Of a stretch of DNA of 61,369 nucleotides, positions 1 through 8,224 are shown in pieces. The DNA is taken from assembly GCA_002401955.1 (NCBI GenBank), contig NVUQ01000084.1, positions 1-61,369 on the forward strand, written 5' to 3'. This stretch comes from Flavobacteriales bacterium (GTDB taxonomy: Bacteria; Bacteroidota; Bacteroidia; Flavobacteriales_E; Vicingaceae). Positions within the stretch are counted from its first letter, which is position 1. Each line of letters opens with the position of its first letter. Position numbers and translations under genes: made by a program. Under the pieces are notes generated by a model, which had not been told where the DNA came from, did not search any database, and saw only the letters and a list, made by a program, of their open reading frames with translations.

Positions 1-154
1 ACTGAGGCAAGCTCAGCACTTCCCAATCTTACTAAGGTTTCGTTTCAATCCGCACACCAAATCCTTGAATGCCCATCTCCATCCAAATACCATTATAGGC
101 TCAGAGAATAATTGTTTTTTACCAATGAAAAAAATGAAAAAGGTTATTATGAAT

Positions 155-199
155 GAGATTGCTTCCCGCTTTTGCTTTCGCAAAACACTCGCAATGACG
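155..199 (-). repeat. REP-like element family B, partial copy
   Basis: The sequence GAGATTGCTTCCCGCTTTTG with the following CTTTCGCAAAACACTCGCAATGACG closely matches 57853-57898 and shares its ends with the copy at 26250-26375. Only one half of the palindromic unit is present here. Confidence 0.7.
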
Positions 200-253
200 T
201 AGTATAGAGAATGACAAAACACCCCTCTTAATCTCCCCTCAATGGGAGAATAG

Positions 254-290
254 TTATACCAATTTAATTTCAAAACACCCAACAATGGTA
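254..290 (-). repeat. MITE-like element family D, truncated copy
   Basis: Read on the minus strand, the end CATTGTTGGGTGTTTTG and AAATTAAATTGGTATAA is nearly identical to the right ends of the copies at 12874-12992 and 47302-47419. The left half of the element is missing. Confidence 0.6.
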
Positions 291-332
291 TTACTGTATT
301 AAACACAAAAGATTCATCACTTCATTTTATTC

Positions 333-348
333 TCCCGATAAATCGGGA
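333..348. repeat. Short palindrome TCCCGAT-AA-ATCGGGA
   Basis: A perfect 7-bp inverted repeat with a 2-base spacer lies just past the stop codon of the minus-strand pseudouridine synthase gene. It could act as a weak terminator for that gene or be another small intergenic repeat; there is no T-run to decide. Confidence 0.4.
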
Positions 349-372
349 ATGAAACATCGTACAGAATGATAA

Positions 373-1317
373 TTAGAGAGTAAACTTCTCAGGAATAGGT
401 GCAACAAAAGTCATCTCTTCTTTTGATGTAGGATGCATAATTGTTATTTGATGAGCATGTAAAAACAGACTGTCGGTATCATAAGTAAAAGGATGGTTTT
501 TAAAATAGCTTTGATCTTTATGTCCAATATCACCAACTATTGGATGCCCTAATTCTGCCAAATGCAATCTTATTTGATTCGTTCTACCTGTTAAAGGAGT
601 TACTTTAAGAAGCGTTTCGTTTTCTCGTCTCTCTAACACTTGTATTTCTGTTTGAGCGATTTTACCTGTATCATCTATTTTCCGTGCTCCACCAACTAAT
701 ACTTCAGTACCAATAGATTGTTGTAGGTTTAGATAGTTTTCTTCAATAATGCCTTCTGCCAAAGCGATGTATACTTTTTTGATGGTTTTGTTTTCGAATT
801 GTCGTTGAATAAAATTGGCTGCTACCTTATTTTTAGCCAAAACAACTAAACCTGTGGTATTCGCATCAATTCTATGCAAGAGTTTAAAAGTATTATTAGG
901 AAATGCTAGTGCTAGAATTGAGATTAGAGTGTTTCTAAAAAATCTACCAGAAGCATGAACAGGAAGAGGAGATGGTTTGTTAATTACAATAATACTCTCA
1001 TCTTCATAAATTAATTGAATAGCAGCACTAACAGAAGGTTCTGTTTTAGGCTCTGTTTGATGTGAGGTAACTTCTCCAGCTTTTACAAGATAATCTTTAG
1101 TTATCGTTTTGTTATTGATTTTTAAGTTGTCGTTCTTAATTTTATTTAGCCATATTTCAGGAGTAGAGCGGGGGACTGCTTGCATAAAAAAATTAACAAT
1201 GGATAAACCCTCGTATTTTTTTTTAACCGTTAATTTATAAGTTAACCTTTCAGGAGTGCATCCTGGTAAAGGTGTTGTTACGTTTTTTATAGCTTTATAA
1301 AATTTACTTTGATCCAT
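373..1317 (-). CDS. RluA-family RNA pseudouridine synthase
   Basis: A 314-residue enzyme expected to convert specific uridines of rRNA or tRNA to pseudouridine. An S4-like RNA-binding stretch at about residues 35-90 (LTVKKKYEGLSIVNFFMQAV onward) precedes the catalytic domain. The signature HRIDANTTG at 148-156 holds the catalytic Asp151, and the later GRTNQIRLHLAELGHPIVGD block is typical of RluA/RluC/RluD. The target site cannot be assigned from sequence, so no symbol is given. The ATG at 1317 leaves a 58-base gap to the divergent lipoprotein gene. Both key blocks are present and the length is normal. Confidence 0.9.
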   Translation of the reverse strand: MDQSKFYKAIKNVTTPLPGCTPERLTYKLTVKKKYEGLSIVNFFMQAVPRSTPEIWLNKIKNDNLKINNKTITKDYLVKAGEVTSHQTEPKTEPSVSAAIQLIYEDESIIVINKPSPLPVHASGRFFRNTLISILALAFPNNTFKLLHRIDANTTGLVVLAKNKVAANFIQRQFENKTIKKVYIALAEGIIEENYLNLQQSIGTEVLVGGARKIDDTGKIAQTEIQVLERRENETLLKVTPLTGRTNQIRLHLAELGHPIVGDIGHKDQSYFKNHPFTYDTDSLFLHAHQITIMHPTSKEEMTFVAPIPEKFTL

Positions 1318-1375
1318 TTAGAATATAATTCTGCAAATTAAACCTATTTTTAATGAAGTTTTTTAAATTTATTCG

Positions 1376-2389
1376 ATGAAATCACAACTACTAATAGTTC
1401 TCTCTATTTTTATTCTTTCCTCATGCGCTGAGAAAGAAATTACAATAACCCCTATAAAAACAATTGCTGACGCTTCAATGAGAGGTTTATATAGTGTTAA
1501 TGAGCAAGTTTCGTGGGTAAGTGGAACCAATGGTGTTGTTTTACATACAAGTAACAATAAGGATTGGATAAAATATCAAGATACATCTTGGTCTCATTTA
1601 GACTTTAGAGATATTCATGCTTTTAATGATAAAGAAGCTATAATCATGAGTTCTGGAAATGGGTGTGAAATTTATAAAACCCAAGATGGAAGTAAAACAT
1701 GGGAGTTAGTTTATGAAAATCATCAAAATGGGATCTTCTTTGATGGGATGGATTTTTGGGATAATAAAAATGGAATAGCTTTTAGTGATCCAATTAACAA
1801 TCAACTTTATATTATAACAACTTCAGATGGCGGAAGCTCATGGGGGAAATTAGAATCGATAGAATTACCCCAAATTATTAGAGGAGAAGCCGGCTTTGCT
1901 GCTAGCGGAACAGGAATTCAATGTGTTGGAGATAGCACTGTTTATATAGGTACAGGAGGAAGTAAAGAGGCTCGACTTTACATATCTCATAATAGAGGAA
2001 AAAACTGGATAGCTGCGAATACACCAATGAGAAAAGGAGATGCTTCTGGTATTTATTCTTTAATTTTTATGGATGAAAAAAATGGAGTCTTAGTTGGTGG
2101 TAACTATTTAGATTCAGCAAGCGTTGAAGGAAGTTGTGCTGTTACTTCTGATGGAGGGTTAACTTGGAAACTTCCTCAAAACCCACCTACTGGCTATATG
2201 TCGTGTGTAACACATAATAATGATGGAATACTTATTTGTACTGGTAGAAATGGAGTGGGTGTATCTTACGATAAAGGAAACAATTGGAAACACATTACAG
2301 ATGATGCTTATTATAGTTGTGTTATGAGTGGAGAAACGGGTTGGTTAACAGGAAGGGATGGTCGGATGGCTAAAATTATAATTGAGTAG
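1376..2389 (+). CDS. Ycf48-like beta-propeller lipoprotein
   Basis: A 337-residue lipoprotein. The signal peptide ends in the lipobox LSSC with Cys17 as the predicted lipidation site. The rest has repeated Asp-box (BNR) motifs such as TSDGGSSWG, SHNRGKNW, TSDGGLTWK and SYDKGNNWK, each following a stretch like GTNGVVLHT or GRNGVGVS. This pattern is that of the Ycf48/photosystem II assembly-factor-like propeller, often labelled oxidoreductase in Flavobacteria. In a non-phototroph the role is unknown; no catalytic residues are evident. It diverges from the upstream pseudouridine synthase. Confidence 0.8.
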   Translation: MKSQLLIVLSIFILSSCAEKEITITPIKTIADASMRGLYSVNEQVSWVSGTNGVVLHTSNNKDWIKYQDTSWSHLDFRDIHAFNDKEAIIMSSGNGCEIYKTQDGSKTWELVYENHQNGIFFDGMDFWDNKNGIAFSDPINNQLYIITTSDGGSSWGKLESIELPQIIRGEAGFAASGTGIQCVGDSTVYIGTGGSKEARLYISHNRGKNWIAANTPMRKGDASGIYSLIFMDEKNGVLVGGNYLDSASVEGSCAVTSDGGLTWKLPQNPPTGYMSCVTHNNDGILICTGRNGVGVSYDKGNNWKHITDDAYYSCVMSGETGWLTGRDGRMAKIIIE

Positions 2390-2504
2390 TTCATTCAACG
2401 TAACATTACGTATTAACATCATATATTCATTATTAAAATACGGGGTTTAACTGTTGAAATAGTTCTTAAAAGTGTTGAAGTTTATACTAACTAAACTTAA
2501 ACAT

Positions 2505-2891
2505 ATGAATAATAATATATTAATAGTAGATGATTCAGAATTCGAAAGAGCTATTAGGTGCTATCAATTAAAAGAAAATTTTGAAAAGCCTAATTTGTTT
2601 CTTGCTAGTACCATTGGAAAAGCATGGGAGATATTAAATGAAAATACAATAGATTTAGCTATCATTGATATTTACCTCCCCGGTAAAAATGGTGCTGATT
2701 TAATAAATGATATGATTTATGATCAAAAACTAAAAGACATACCAATAATGGTAATTACAGGTACACCTAAAGATAGTTTTGTTAAAACATTCTACGAAAG
2801 ACATGTTAGTGCTTATCTACATAAACCGATTGAAAGTAAGTTGTTAATAAGAACAATTAATGAAATTTTAAATAAAAAAATAGCCTCTTAA
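2505..2891 (+). CDS. Single-domain response regulator (CheY-like receiver)
   Basis: A stand-alone receiver domain of 128 residues with no output domain. The fold is marked by the acidic pair DD at 9-10, the phospho-acceptor Asp55 in LAIIDIYLPG, Thr85 in MVITGT and Lys107 in LHKPI. An in-frame GTG at 2472 would add 11 residues, but the ATG at 2505 starts right before the first beta strand (NNNILIVDDSE) and is preferred. No histidine kinase is adjacent; the nearest is at 36848-38554. It may deliver signal by protein contact. Confidence 0.88.
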   Translation: MNNNILIVDDSEFERAIRCYQLKENFEKPNLFLASTIGKAWEILNENTIDLAIIDIYLPGKNGADLINDMIYDQKLKDIPIMVITGTPKDSFVKTFYERHVSAYLHKPIESKLLIRTINEILNKKIAS

Positions 2892-2937
2892 ATTAGTTGT
2901 AGAGGGTATAAAATAATAAGATTAACTTCTACTATGT

Positions 2938-3621
2938 CTAAATTAAAGATTCTCCATTAGCATCAGTAGTAACACTTTCACTCATATAATCGAAAAAGGG
3001 TCGCATTTTTTTAAAAGTGTCACTCACTTGCTTCGTAAAATTAGGACTTAACACTTCTTGGTCTGTAAAATTTTTAAAAACTGTAAATTGTTTGTAGCGT
3101 AATAAATCTAAATCAGGATGTTCTTTGTCAAATCCTTTAGGGCAGGTTTTTAATTGTTCGCCATGTAAAGTTCCAAAAGTATCTTTAAATGATTTACTGT
3201 TTATTATTTTTCTTAATGGTTGAGCATCAAAAGCAATATCTTCTCGTATTCTTAGTAAATCTTCTTTATCTGGCGCCCAAAAGCCTCCACCAACCATAGA
3301 TTTTCCTTGTTGTATATGGAAATAATATCCACCTCTTAATTCTTTTGTAGCTCTTTTGAAGCCTCCAGACCAATATGTTTTATAAGGCGTTTTATCTTTT
3401 TTAAAACGCACATCTCTATAAATTCTATATAGACTCTTTTTACCTGTTGGAGTTTCTATGTTATCGTGTTTACTAAGTTCTATTAGAACTTGATCAGCAA
3501 AATCAATAGTATTTTGGTGATGATTGAGATAAATATCCTTATTCTCGTTAAACCAATCTCTGTTATTGTTCTTTTTTAGTTTGTTTAAGAAATCAAAGTT
3601 TTCTTTTGAGATAGTAGACAT
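2938..3621 (-). CDS. DUF2461 (TIGR02453) family protein
   Basis: A 227-residue soluble protein of the DUF2461 family. Typical features are the N-terminal FDFLNKLKKNNNRDWFNENK block, the RIYRDVRFKKDKTPYKTYWS block, and GGYYFHIQQGKSMVGGGFW. The function of the family is not established. The first 25 codons and upstream bases are copied at 5436-5541 as a broken remnant (see finding). It is transcribed away from the M14 peptidase gene. Confidence 0.88.
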   Translation of the reverse strand: MSTISKENFDFLNKLKKNNNRDWFNENKDIYLNHHQNTIDFADQVLIELSKHDNIETPTGKKSLYRIYRDVRFKKDKTPYKTYWSGGFKRATKELRGGYYFHIQQGKSMVGGGFWAPDKEDLLRIREDIAFDAQPLRKIINSKSFKDTFGTLHGEQLKTCPKGFDKEHPDLDLLRYKQFTVFKNFTDQEVLSPNFTKQVSDTFKKMRPFFDYMSESVTTDANGESLI

Positions 3622-3666
3622 CTATTTTGAATATTTAAATGAACTATGAAATTACATTTTTTACTT

Positions 3667-3674
3667 TATTTTTG
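3667..3674 (+). promoter_or_regulatory. Candidate -7 box TATTTTTG
   Basis: Matches the Bacteroidota -7 consensus TAnnTTTG and lies 20 bases before the ATG of the M14 peptidase gene. No clear -33 TTG is seen at the right distance. Confidence 0.4.
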
Positions 3675-3693
3675 ATGGCAAAATACCAACATA

Positions 3694-5421
3694 ATGAAAT
3701 ATTATATCTTTTTCTTTGCCTTATTATCTTCATCTATTAATTCTTATTCGCAGTCTGAATACAAATATTTAGAAAACAAGACTTATACTTATGATGAAGC
3801 TCATGAAATTTATAATAAAATGGCTGAGAAATATGAGGAAGCTAATATTGAAATCATGGGAGAGAGCGATATTGGAAAACCAATTAAGCTATTTGTAATT
3901 TCTAGTAATAAAGATTTTGACTTTAAATCAGAGCAAAACAAAAACAAAGGAGTTTTATTAATAAATAATGCGATTCATCCTGGAGAGCCATGCGGTGTTG
4001 ATGCAAGTATTAAATTAGCTAAGGATCTATTATCTAATAAATCCTATAAAAACTTACTTAAAAATACAATTATTTGTATTGTACCATTCTATAATGTTGG
4101 CGGAGGATTAAATAGAAGTTGTTGTAGTAGAGCAAATCAAAATGGACCTGAAGAGTATGGCTTTAGAGGGAATGCTCAAAATAGAGACTTAAATAGAGAT
4201 TTTATAAAATGTGATACCAAAAATGCTGAAGCCTTTACTAAGCTGTTTCATTTATGTAACCCTGATGTTTTTATTGATGCACATACAACTAATGGAGCCG
4301 ACTTTCAATATGCTATGAGCCTTATAGCAACACAGCCAGATAAATTAACTCCTCAATTAAGGGGTTATCTTAGAAAAGATATGCTTCCATATTTATATAC
4401 TGATATGGAAAAGAAGAATAAAGAAATAATACCCTACGTATATAGTTACAAAGGAAATTTAGAAAATGGAATTAAAGATTATTTAGAAACTCCTAGATAC
4501 TCTACAGGATACACAACGCTATTTAATACAATTGGTTTTGTTACAGAAGCTTTAAAATATAAGTCATATACCCAAAGGGTAGAGCATACTTATGAATTTT
4601 TTATTAGCACATTAAACTGGATGAATGAAAATAATATTGAATTAAAATCTGTAAGGAATAAAGCGATAGAAGAAATTAAAACCCAAACTAATTTTGAATT
4701 AGCATGGAAATTAGACACTACAATTTTTAAGAAAATTAATTTTAAAGGATATGAAACAGAACAACACAAAAGTAGTTTTGGCGAAGGTTCAACATACCTT
4801 ATTTATAACCATGATAAGAAATATACAAAAGAGATTAACTATTACTATAAATTTAAACCAACAGTAGTTGTTAAGAAGCCAATAGCATACATTGTTCCAC
4901 AAGCATATTCAAAAGTAATAGATAGATTGAAATGGAATAAGATAGAAATGAAAAGACTAGAGAGAGATACTGTAATTAATGTTGAAATGTATTATGTGAA
5001 AGATTATAAAACAGTAAAGAATCCTTATGAAGGCCATTATTTACATTATGGAGTTTTAGTAGACAAAGAAGAAATGGAAGTGAAGTATTTTAAAGGAGAT
5101 TATGTTATTTACACCAATCAATCGAGTAATAGGTACATTATAGAAACTCTTGAACCTCAAGGAATGGATTCATTTTTTGCTTGGAATTTCTTTGATGGTA
5201 TTTTGCAACAAAAGGAGTGGTTTTCATCTTTTTCTTTTGAAGAAACCGCTAAGGAAATGTTATTATGGATGCCAGTATTAAAATCTGATTTTGAGAGAAA
5301 GAAAAAAGAAGAACCTGAATTTGCTAAGAGTCGCAATCAGCAATTGCTTTATATTTATAAGCGATCGAATCATTATGAAAATACCCATAATAGATACCCT
5401 GTAGGTAGAATAGTTAAATAA
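3694..5421 (+). CDS. Secreted M14-family zinc carboxypeptidase
   Basis: A 575-residue exported peptidase. A signal peptide of about 20 residues ends near SYSQ. The M14 metal site is visible: His95 and Glu98 in HPGE and His197 in DAHTTNGADF, with substrate-binding arginines in QNRDLNRDF (163-170) and a likely catalytic Glu285 in GFVTEALKYK. The domain therefore looks active. Residues beyond about 310 form a C-terminal region common in Bacteroidota M14 proteins, with no T9SS sorting tail that I can see. The gene is bracketed by a direct repeat of the DUF2461 5' end. Confidence 0.88.
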   Translation: MKYYIFFFALLSSSINSYSQSEYKYLENKTYTYDEAHEIYNKMAEKYEEANIEIMGESDIGKPIKLFVISSNKDFDFKSEQNKNKGVLLINNAIHPGEPCGVDASIKLAKDLLSNKSYKNLLKNTIICIVPFYNVGGGLNRSCCSRANQNGPEEYGFRGNAQNRDLNRDFIKCDTKNAEAFTKLFHLCNPDVFIDAHTTNGADFQYAMSLIATQPDKLTPQLRGYLRKDMLPYLYTDMEKKNKEIIPYVYSYKGNLENGIKDYLETPRYSTGYTTLFNTIGFVTEALKYKSYTQRVEHTYEFFISTLNWMNENNIELKSVRNKAIEEIKTQTNFELAWKLDTTIFKKINFKGYETEQHKSSFGEGSTYLIYNHDKKYTKEINYYYKFKPTVVVKKPIAYIVPQAYSKVIDRLKWNKIEMKRLERDTVINVEMYYVKDYKTVKNPYEGHYLHYGVLVDKEEMEVKYFKGDYVIYTNQSSNRYIIETLEPQGMDSFFAWNFFDGILQQKEWFSSFSFEETAKEMLLWMPVLKSDFERKKKEEPEFAKSRNQQLLYIYKRSNHYENTHNRYPVGRIVK

Positions 5422-5435
5422 AAAATGCATCTAGA

Positions 5436-5509
5436 TTAAACCAATCTCTGTTATTGTTCTTTTTTAGTTTGTTTAAGAAATCAAAGTGCTCTTTTCAGAT
5501 AGTTGACAT
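5436..5509 (-). pseudogene. Remnant of the DUF2461 gene 5' end
   Basis: On the minus strand this matches the first 74 bases of the DUF2461 gene (3548-3621) at 70 of 74 positions. It reads M-S-T-I-stop, then KEHFDFLNKLKKNNNRDWFN before homology ends. The in-frame TGA at codon 5 and the abrupt end show it is not functional. Similarity continues into the upstream region (ATGAAATTACA at about 5530-5540 against 3645-3655). Confidence 0.88.
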
Positions 5510-5606
5510 AAGCTCTTTATAAATGAGTTATGAAATTACAATAGATTAAATAAATTGAAAATTGATGTTTAGATATTTTAAATGTATTAGGGGGTGTTGT
5601 TAATTT

Positions 5607-5714
5607 TGTCAGTTCGAGTGGCATTCTGAAAGGTTACTGTATCGAGAACATAAAAATTGGTGTAAAAAAGTTATTCTCGATACTATTTTCTGCCTAAAAT
5701 CATTCGAATTGACA
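5607..5714. repeat. REP-like element family A, copy 1
   Basis: A nested palindrome. The outer arms are TGTCAGTTCGAGTG (5607-5620) and CATTCGAATTGACA (5701-5714); the inner arms are TATCGAGAA (5640-5648) and TTCTCGATA (5673-5681). Shared with copies at 12748, 55508 and 56225. It fills most of the gap between the M14 gene and the IF2_N-like gene. Confidence 0.8.
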
Positions 5715-5756
5715 TTTTTTTGATAAAACATCGTACAGAAAGAACTGTGTTAAAAA

Positions 5757-6578
5757 CTAAGTGTTCAGCCACTTAATAAACCTCTTGTAAATGCTTGTTT
5801 CTCTAACTTCTTCAACTTTTACTTCAGGGGTTTCAGTTTGTGTTATAGTTTCTGTTGCTACTTCTGGAGTAGATTTAGCTACAGTTTTTTTCTTCTTTTT
5901 AACAGTAGATGTTGTCGTAACTTGCTGAGCATAATGTGCGGCTTGTTTTTCTTTCCTTTTAGCCTCTAGTTTTTCTTCTCTTTCTTGTTGGGATTTTAAG
6001 ATTATTGCTTTCTTTTTTTCCTCTTCCTTACTTAATAAGTTGTTTTTTTCAGTCTTAAGCATTGCTTGTCGCTCAGCTTCAATTTCTCTTTTTTCTCTAG
6101 CAATTCTTCTTTTTTCTTCGTCTTCTTCTCTTTTAGCTTCTTTTTCAATTGCTTTTCTTTCTCTTTCAGCTTTTTGTTCTTCTTTCTTTTTTTCGTCTAA
6201 AGTTTCTTGGTCATAAACAACACCATCAACTTCTACTTGTATATCTTTTTTATTTGGAAGGTCAATCTTCCCGATAATTTTTAATTCTTGAGCAGGAACA
6301 GCTTTAACTGTTTCTATGTGTTCTACAGGAGCAGGAGCTTCTTTAACAGCTTCAACGGCTTCTTCTTTTGTTTCTTTAGCTGTAACTTTTTCTTCTTGAA
6401 CCTCTACAATTTCTTCTTTTGCAACAGGCTTAAAATGAGTAGTAATAACTTCAATTAAGTCATCTTCTACTTTAGAATTAGGGTGAGATTTAATAGTAAT
6501 ACTCTTATCTTTTTCTAAAAAAGAAACAATTTTTTCTGGTTTAATTTCTAACTGTCTTGCTAATTGACCTAATCTCAT
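5757..6578 (-). CDS. Orphan IF2_N-like, coiled-coil protein
   Basis: A 273-residue protein. Residues 1-50 (MRLGQLARQLEIKPEKIVSF onward) resemble the N-terminal domain of translation initiation factor IF-2, but no GTPase domain follows. Residues 120-215 are almost wholly Lys, Glu, Arg and Ala, predicting a long charged coiled coil. The tail SIYKRFIKWLNT is amphipathic. Such proteins occur in Bacteroidota without known function; a ribosome- or RNA-linked role is a guess. It has a good candidate promoter just upstream. Confidence 0.7.
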   Translation of the reverse strand: MRLGQLARQLEIKPEKIVSFLEKDKSITIKSHPNSKVEDDLIEVITTHFKPVAKEEIVEVQEEKVTAKETKEEAVEAVKEAPAPVEHIETVKAVPAQELKIIGKIDLPNKKDIQVEVDGVVYDQETLDEKKKEEQKAERERKAIEKEAKREEDEEKRRIAREKREIEAERQAMLKTEKNNLLSKEEEKKKAIILKSQQEREEKLEAKRKEKQAAHYAQQVTTTSTVKKKKKTVAKSTPEVATETITQTETPEVKVEEVRETSIYKRFIKWLNT

Positions 6579-6594
6579 CGTGTATAATTTTATG

Positions 6595-6624
6595 CAAATA
6601 TAATGGATAGCTTAAACTCTTCAA
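6595..6624 (-). promoter_or_regulatory. Promoter with -33 TTG and -7 TATATTTG
   Basis: On the minus strand TTG (complement of 6622-6624) is followed after 19 bases by TATATTTG (complement of 6595-6602), matching the Bacteroidota consensus. It lies 16 bases before the ATG of the IF2_N-like gene. Confidence 0.55.
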
Positions 6625-6643
6625 AATCTAAGGGATACGATTA

Positions 6644-7417
6644 TTATTTAATTATGATAACAGAATCGATATAAATGTCATTTATAGGCCAATCTTGAGA
6701 ATCTGTATCTACATGGGTGAGTTTAGGTACAGTACTAAATCCTTTTATGATTTGTCCAAAAACAGTATGTTCACCATCTATATGGGCTGCACCAGGATTA
6801 TTATTGTAATAATTACGTTGGGTTTCAGTAAAAGTGTATTTATTCTCATCCTCATAATGATCTAAAGAAATGTCACTAAACTTTAGCCCTTCAACAAAAT
6901 AAAATTCATCACACGATGATCTTTTATTTGGATTATTATGATAGCTCCTTGCTGCAGCAACGGCTCCTTTTTTATGAAAATGATGGTGACTCATTTCTGG
7001 AGGAATGGTATAAGAACCAATAGTATCTTGTATCTCTCTTTGTAAATCATCATAAGAACCACCACATTGGGCCATAAATTTTTTAGCTACTCTCGAAAAT
7101 AATGCATGTTTAAAGTACCCACTTTTAGCTAAAAGGATAAAATTAGCTCTGTGTAAAGGAGTATCTTTAAATAATCTAATTCTCATTTTTCCTTTAGTAG
7201 TATAAATATCTATTAAGGTTTCAGGATTTTCTTTTCCATAAGTTGTTAAACGCTCCACAACATTAGTGTTAGTAATTTTTTCGAAATAGACCTTTTTAAC
7301 AGGTTCTTTAATTACTTTCTTTTTTACAGGAGATTTATGAATGACAGGTGCAGGTTTTTCTTCCTGACAAGCAAGTAAACTAAGTAAACAGAAAAAAATA
7401 GAAGCATTTTTTAACAT
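6644..7417 (-). CDS. Cyclophilin-type peptidylprolyl isomerase lipoprotein
   Basis: A 257-residue lipoprotein predicted to catalyse cis-trans isomerisation of prolyl bonds in the periplasm. The signal peptide ends with LLAC and lipidated Cys17. A Pro/Lys-rich linker follows, then the cyclophilin fold: TTKGKMRIRLFKDTPLHRAN, FSRVAKKFMAQCGG and HTVFGQIIKGF. The frame is open upstream to 7597, but ATG 7417 starts a proper lipoprotein signal and avoids overlap with the divergent M15 gene. Acidic and Tyr-rich insertions around residues 130-220 distinguish it from minimal cyclophilins. Confidence 0.85.
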   Translation of the reverse strand: MLKNASIFFCLLSLLACQEEKPAPVIHKSPVKKKVIKEPVKKVYFEKITNTNVVERLTTYGKENPETLIDIYTTKGKMRIRLFKDTPLHRANFILLAKSGYFKHALFSRVAKKFMAQCGGSYDDLQREIQDTIGSYTIPPEMSHHHFHKKGAVAAARSYHNNPNKRSSCDEFYFVEGLKFSDISLDHYEDENKYTFTETQRNYYNNNPGAAHIDGEHTVFGQIIKGFSTVPKLTHVDTDSQDWPINDIYIDSVIIIK

Positions 7418-7495
7418 AATGTAAAAATAATAAAGACTCTGATAAACGAAATTATAGAATTGATTATTATTTTTAAAGTCTATAAAAAAACAGAC

Positions 7496-8224
7496 ATGGC
7501 AGTTATAAAAATTAGTAAACACATTAGTTATAAAGAAGGAACTCATAGTAATACAGCAACGCGTAGAAGAATGAGGAATGAACCAGATGAAGTTCAATTG
7601 AAAGCTATGAAACTCTTATCAAAAGAAGTGTTTGAACCTTTAAGAGCTCATTTTGATCAACCAATACGTGTTAATTCTTTTTTTAGAAGTGCCGCTTTAA
7701 ATAAAGCAATAGGAGGAAGTAGAACCTCTCAGCACTGTAGTGGAGAAGCTATAGATATTGATGCAACTAATGGCGTTACCAATAAACAATTGTTTGATTA
7801 TATAAAAGATAACTTAGATTTTGACCAACTAATTTGGGAATTTGGAACCGATAAAAACCCTGACTGGGTTCATGTTTCTTATACTGAAACTAGAGCCAAC
7901 AGAAAGCAAATATTAAAAGCTGTTAAGGATGGTAAGCCTGTTTATCAGATAATTGAAAAAGGTATTACAATTGAAGAAGAATCTAAAACAGAAGAGGTAG
8001 CGAGTAAAAAGAAAAGTAAAAAAGGAGTTGTAACTGTTAAAACATTATTGAATATTAGAAAAGAACCTTCTAAAGATGCTAAAGTAGTTGGACAGTTAAA
8101 AAATGGAAAAAAAATTAAAATAATAAGTGCTGAAAAAGATTGGTATCAGATTAAAACATCAAAATATTCTGGATGGGTTTCTGATAAATATGTTAAGATT
8201 AAGAAGTCTACAAGTTCCACTTAA
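7496..8224 (+). CDS. M15-family peptidase with C-terminal SH3 domain
   Basis: A 242-residue protein. Residues 30-130 form a Peptidase_M15_3 domain with zinc ligands His80 (SQHCSGEAIDID), Asp87 and His126 (WVHVSY), so it should cleave D-Ala-containing or cross-bridge peptides of peptidoglycan. A linker leads to a bacterial SH3 domain (about 178-238, TLLNIRKEPS to SGWVSDKYVK) for wall binding. No signal peptide is visible. A TTG at 7460 is in frame, but ATG 7496 gives the usual family N-terminus. The 3' end overlaps the convergent gene by 17 bases. Confidence 0.82.
   Translation: MAVIKISKHISYKEGTHSNTATRRRMRNEPDEVQLKAMKLLSKEVFEPLRAHFDQPIRVNSFFRSAALNKAIGGSRTSQHCSGEAIDIDATNGVTNKQLFDYIKDNLDFDQLIWEFGTDKNPDWVHVSYTETRANRKQILKAVKDGKPVYQIIEKGITIEEESKTEEVASKKKSKKGVVTVKTLLNIRKEPSKDAKVVGQLKNGKKIKIISAEKDWYQIKTSKYSGWVSDKYVKIKKSTSST

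Larger units (their letters stand above)
1..372. other. Intergenic stretch built of repeat fragments
   Basis: No convincing gene is present. An open frame on the minus strand (13-306) crosses two dispersed repeats and has no recognisable protein character. The stretch holds a copy of the CGCAATGACG-type repeat (155-199), the end of the MITE-like element (254-290), a short palindrome (333-348) and the motif AACATCGTACAGAA (about 353-365), which recurs at about 5727-5740 beside another repeat. Confidence 0.6.

Noticed and set aside
13..306. 97-residue minus-strand ORF at the window start
   Set aside because: It runs through two dispersed repeats and codes for a low-complexity, hydrophobic chain with no domain.
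1369..1557. Minus-strand ORF inside the Ycf48-like gene
   Set aside because: Antisense shadow of a clear lipoprotein gene with no own start signals.
2472..2504. GTG start that would extend the response regulator by 11 residues
   Set aside because: The ATG at 2505 begins right before the first beta strand of the receiver fold; the extension has no counterpart in the family.
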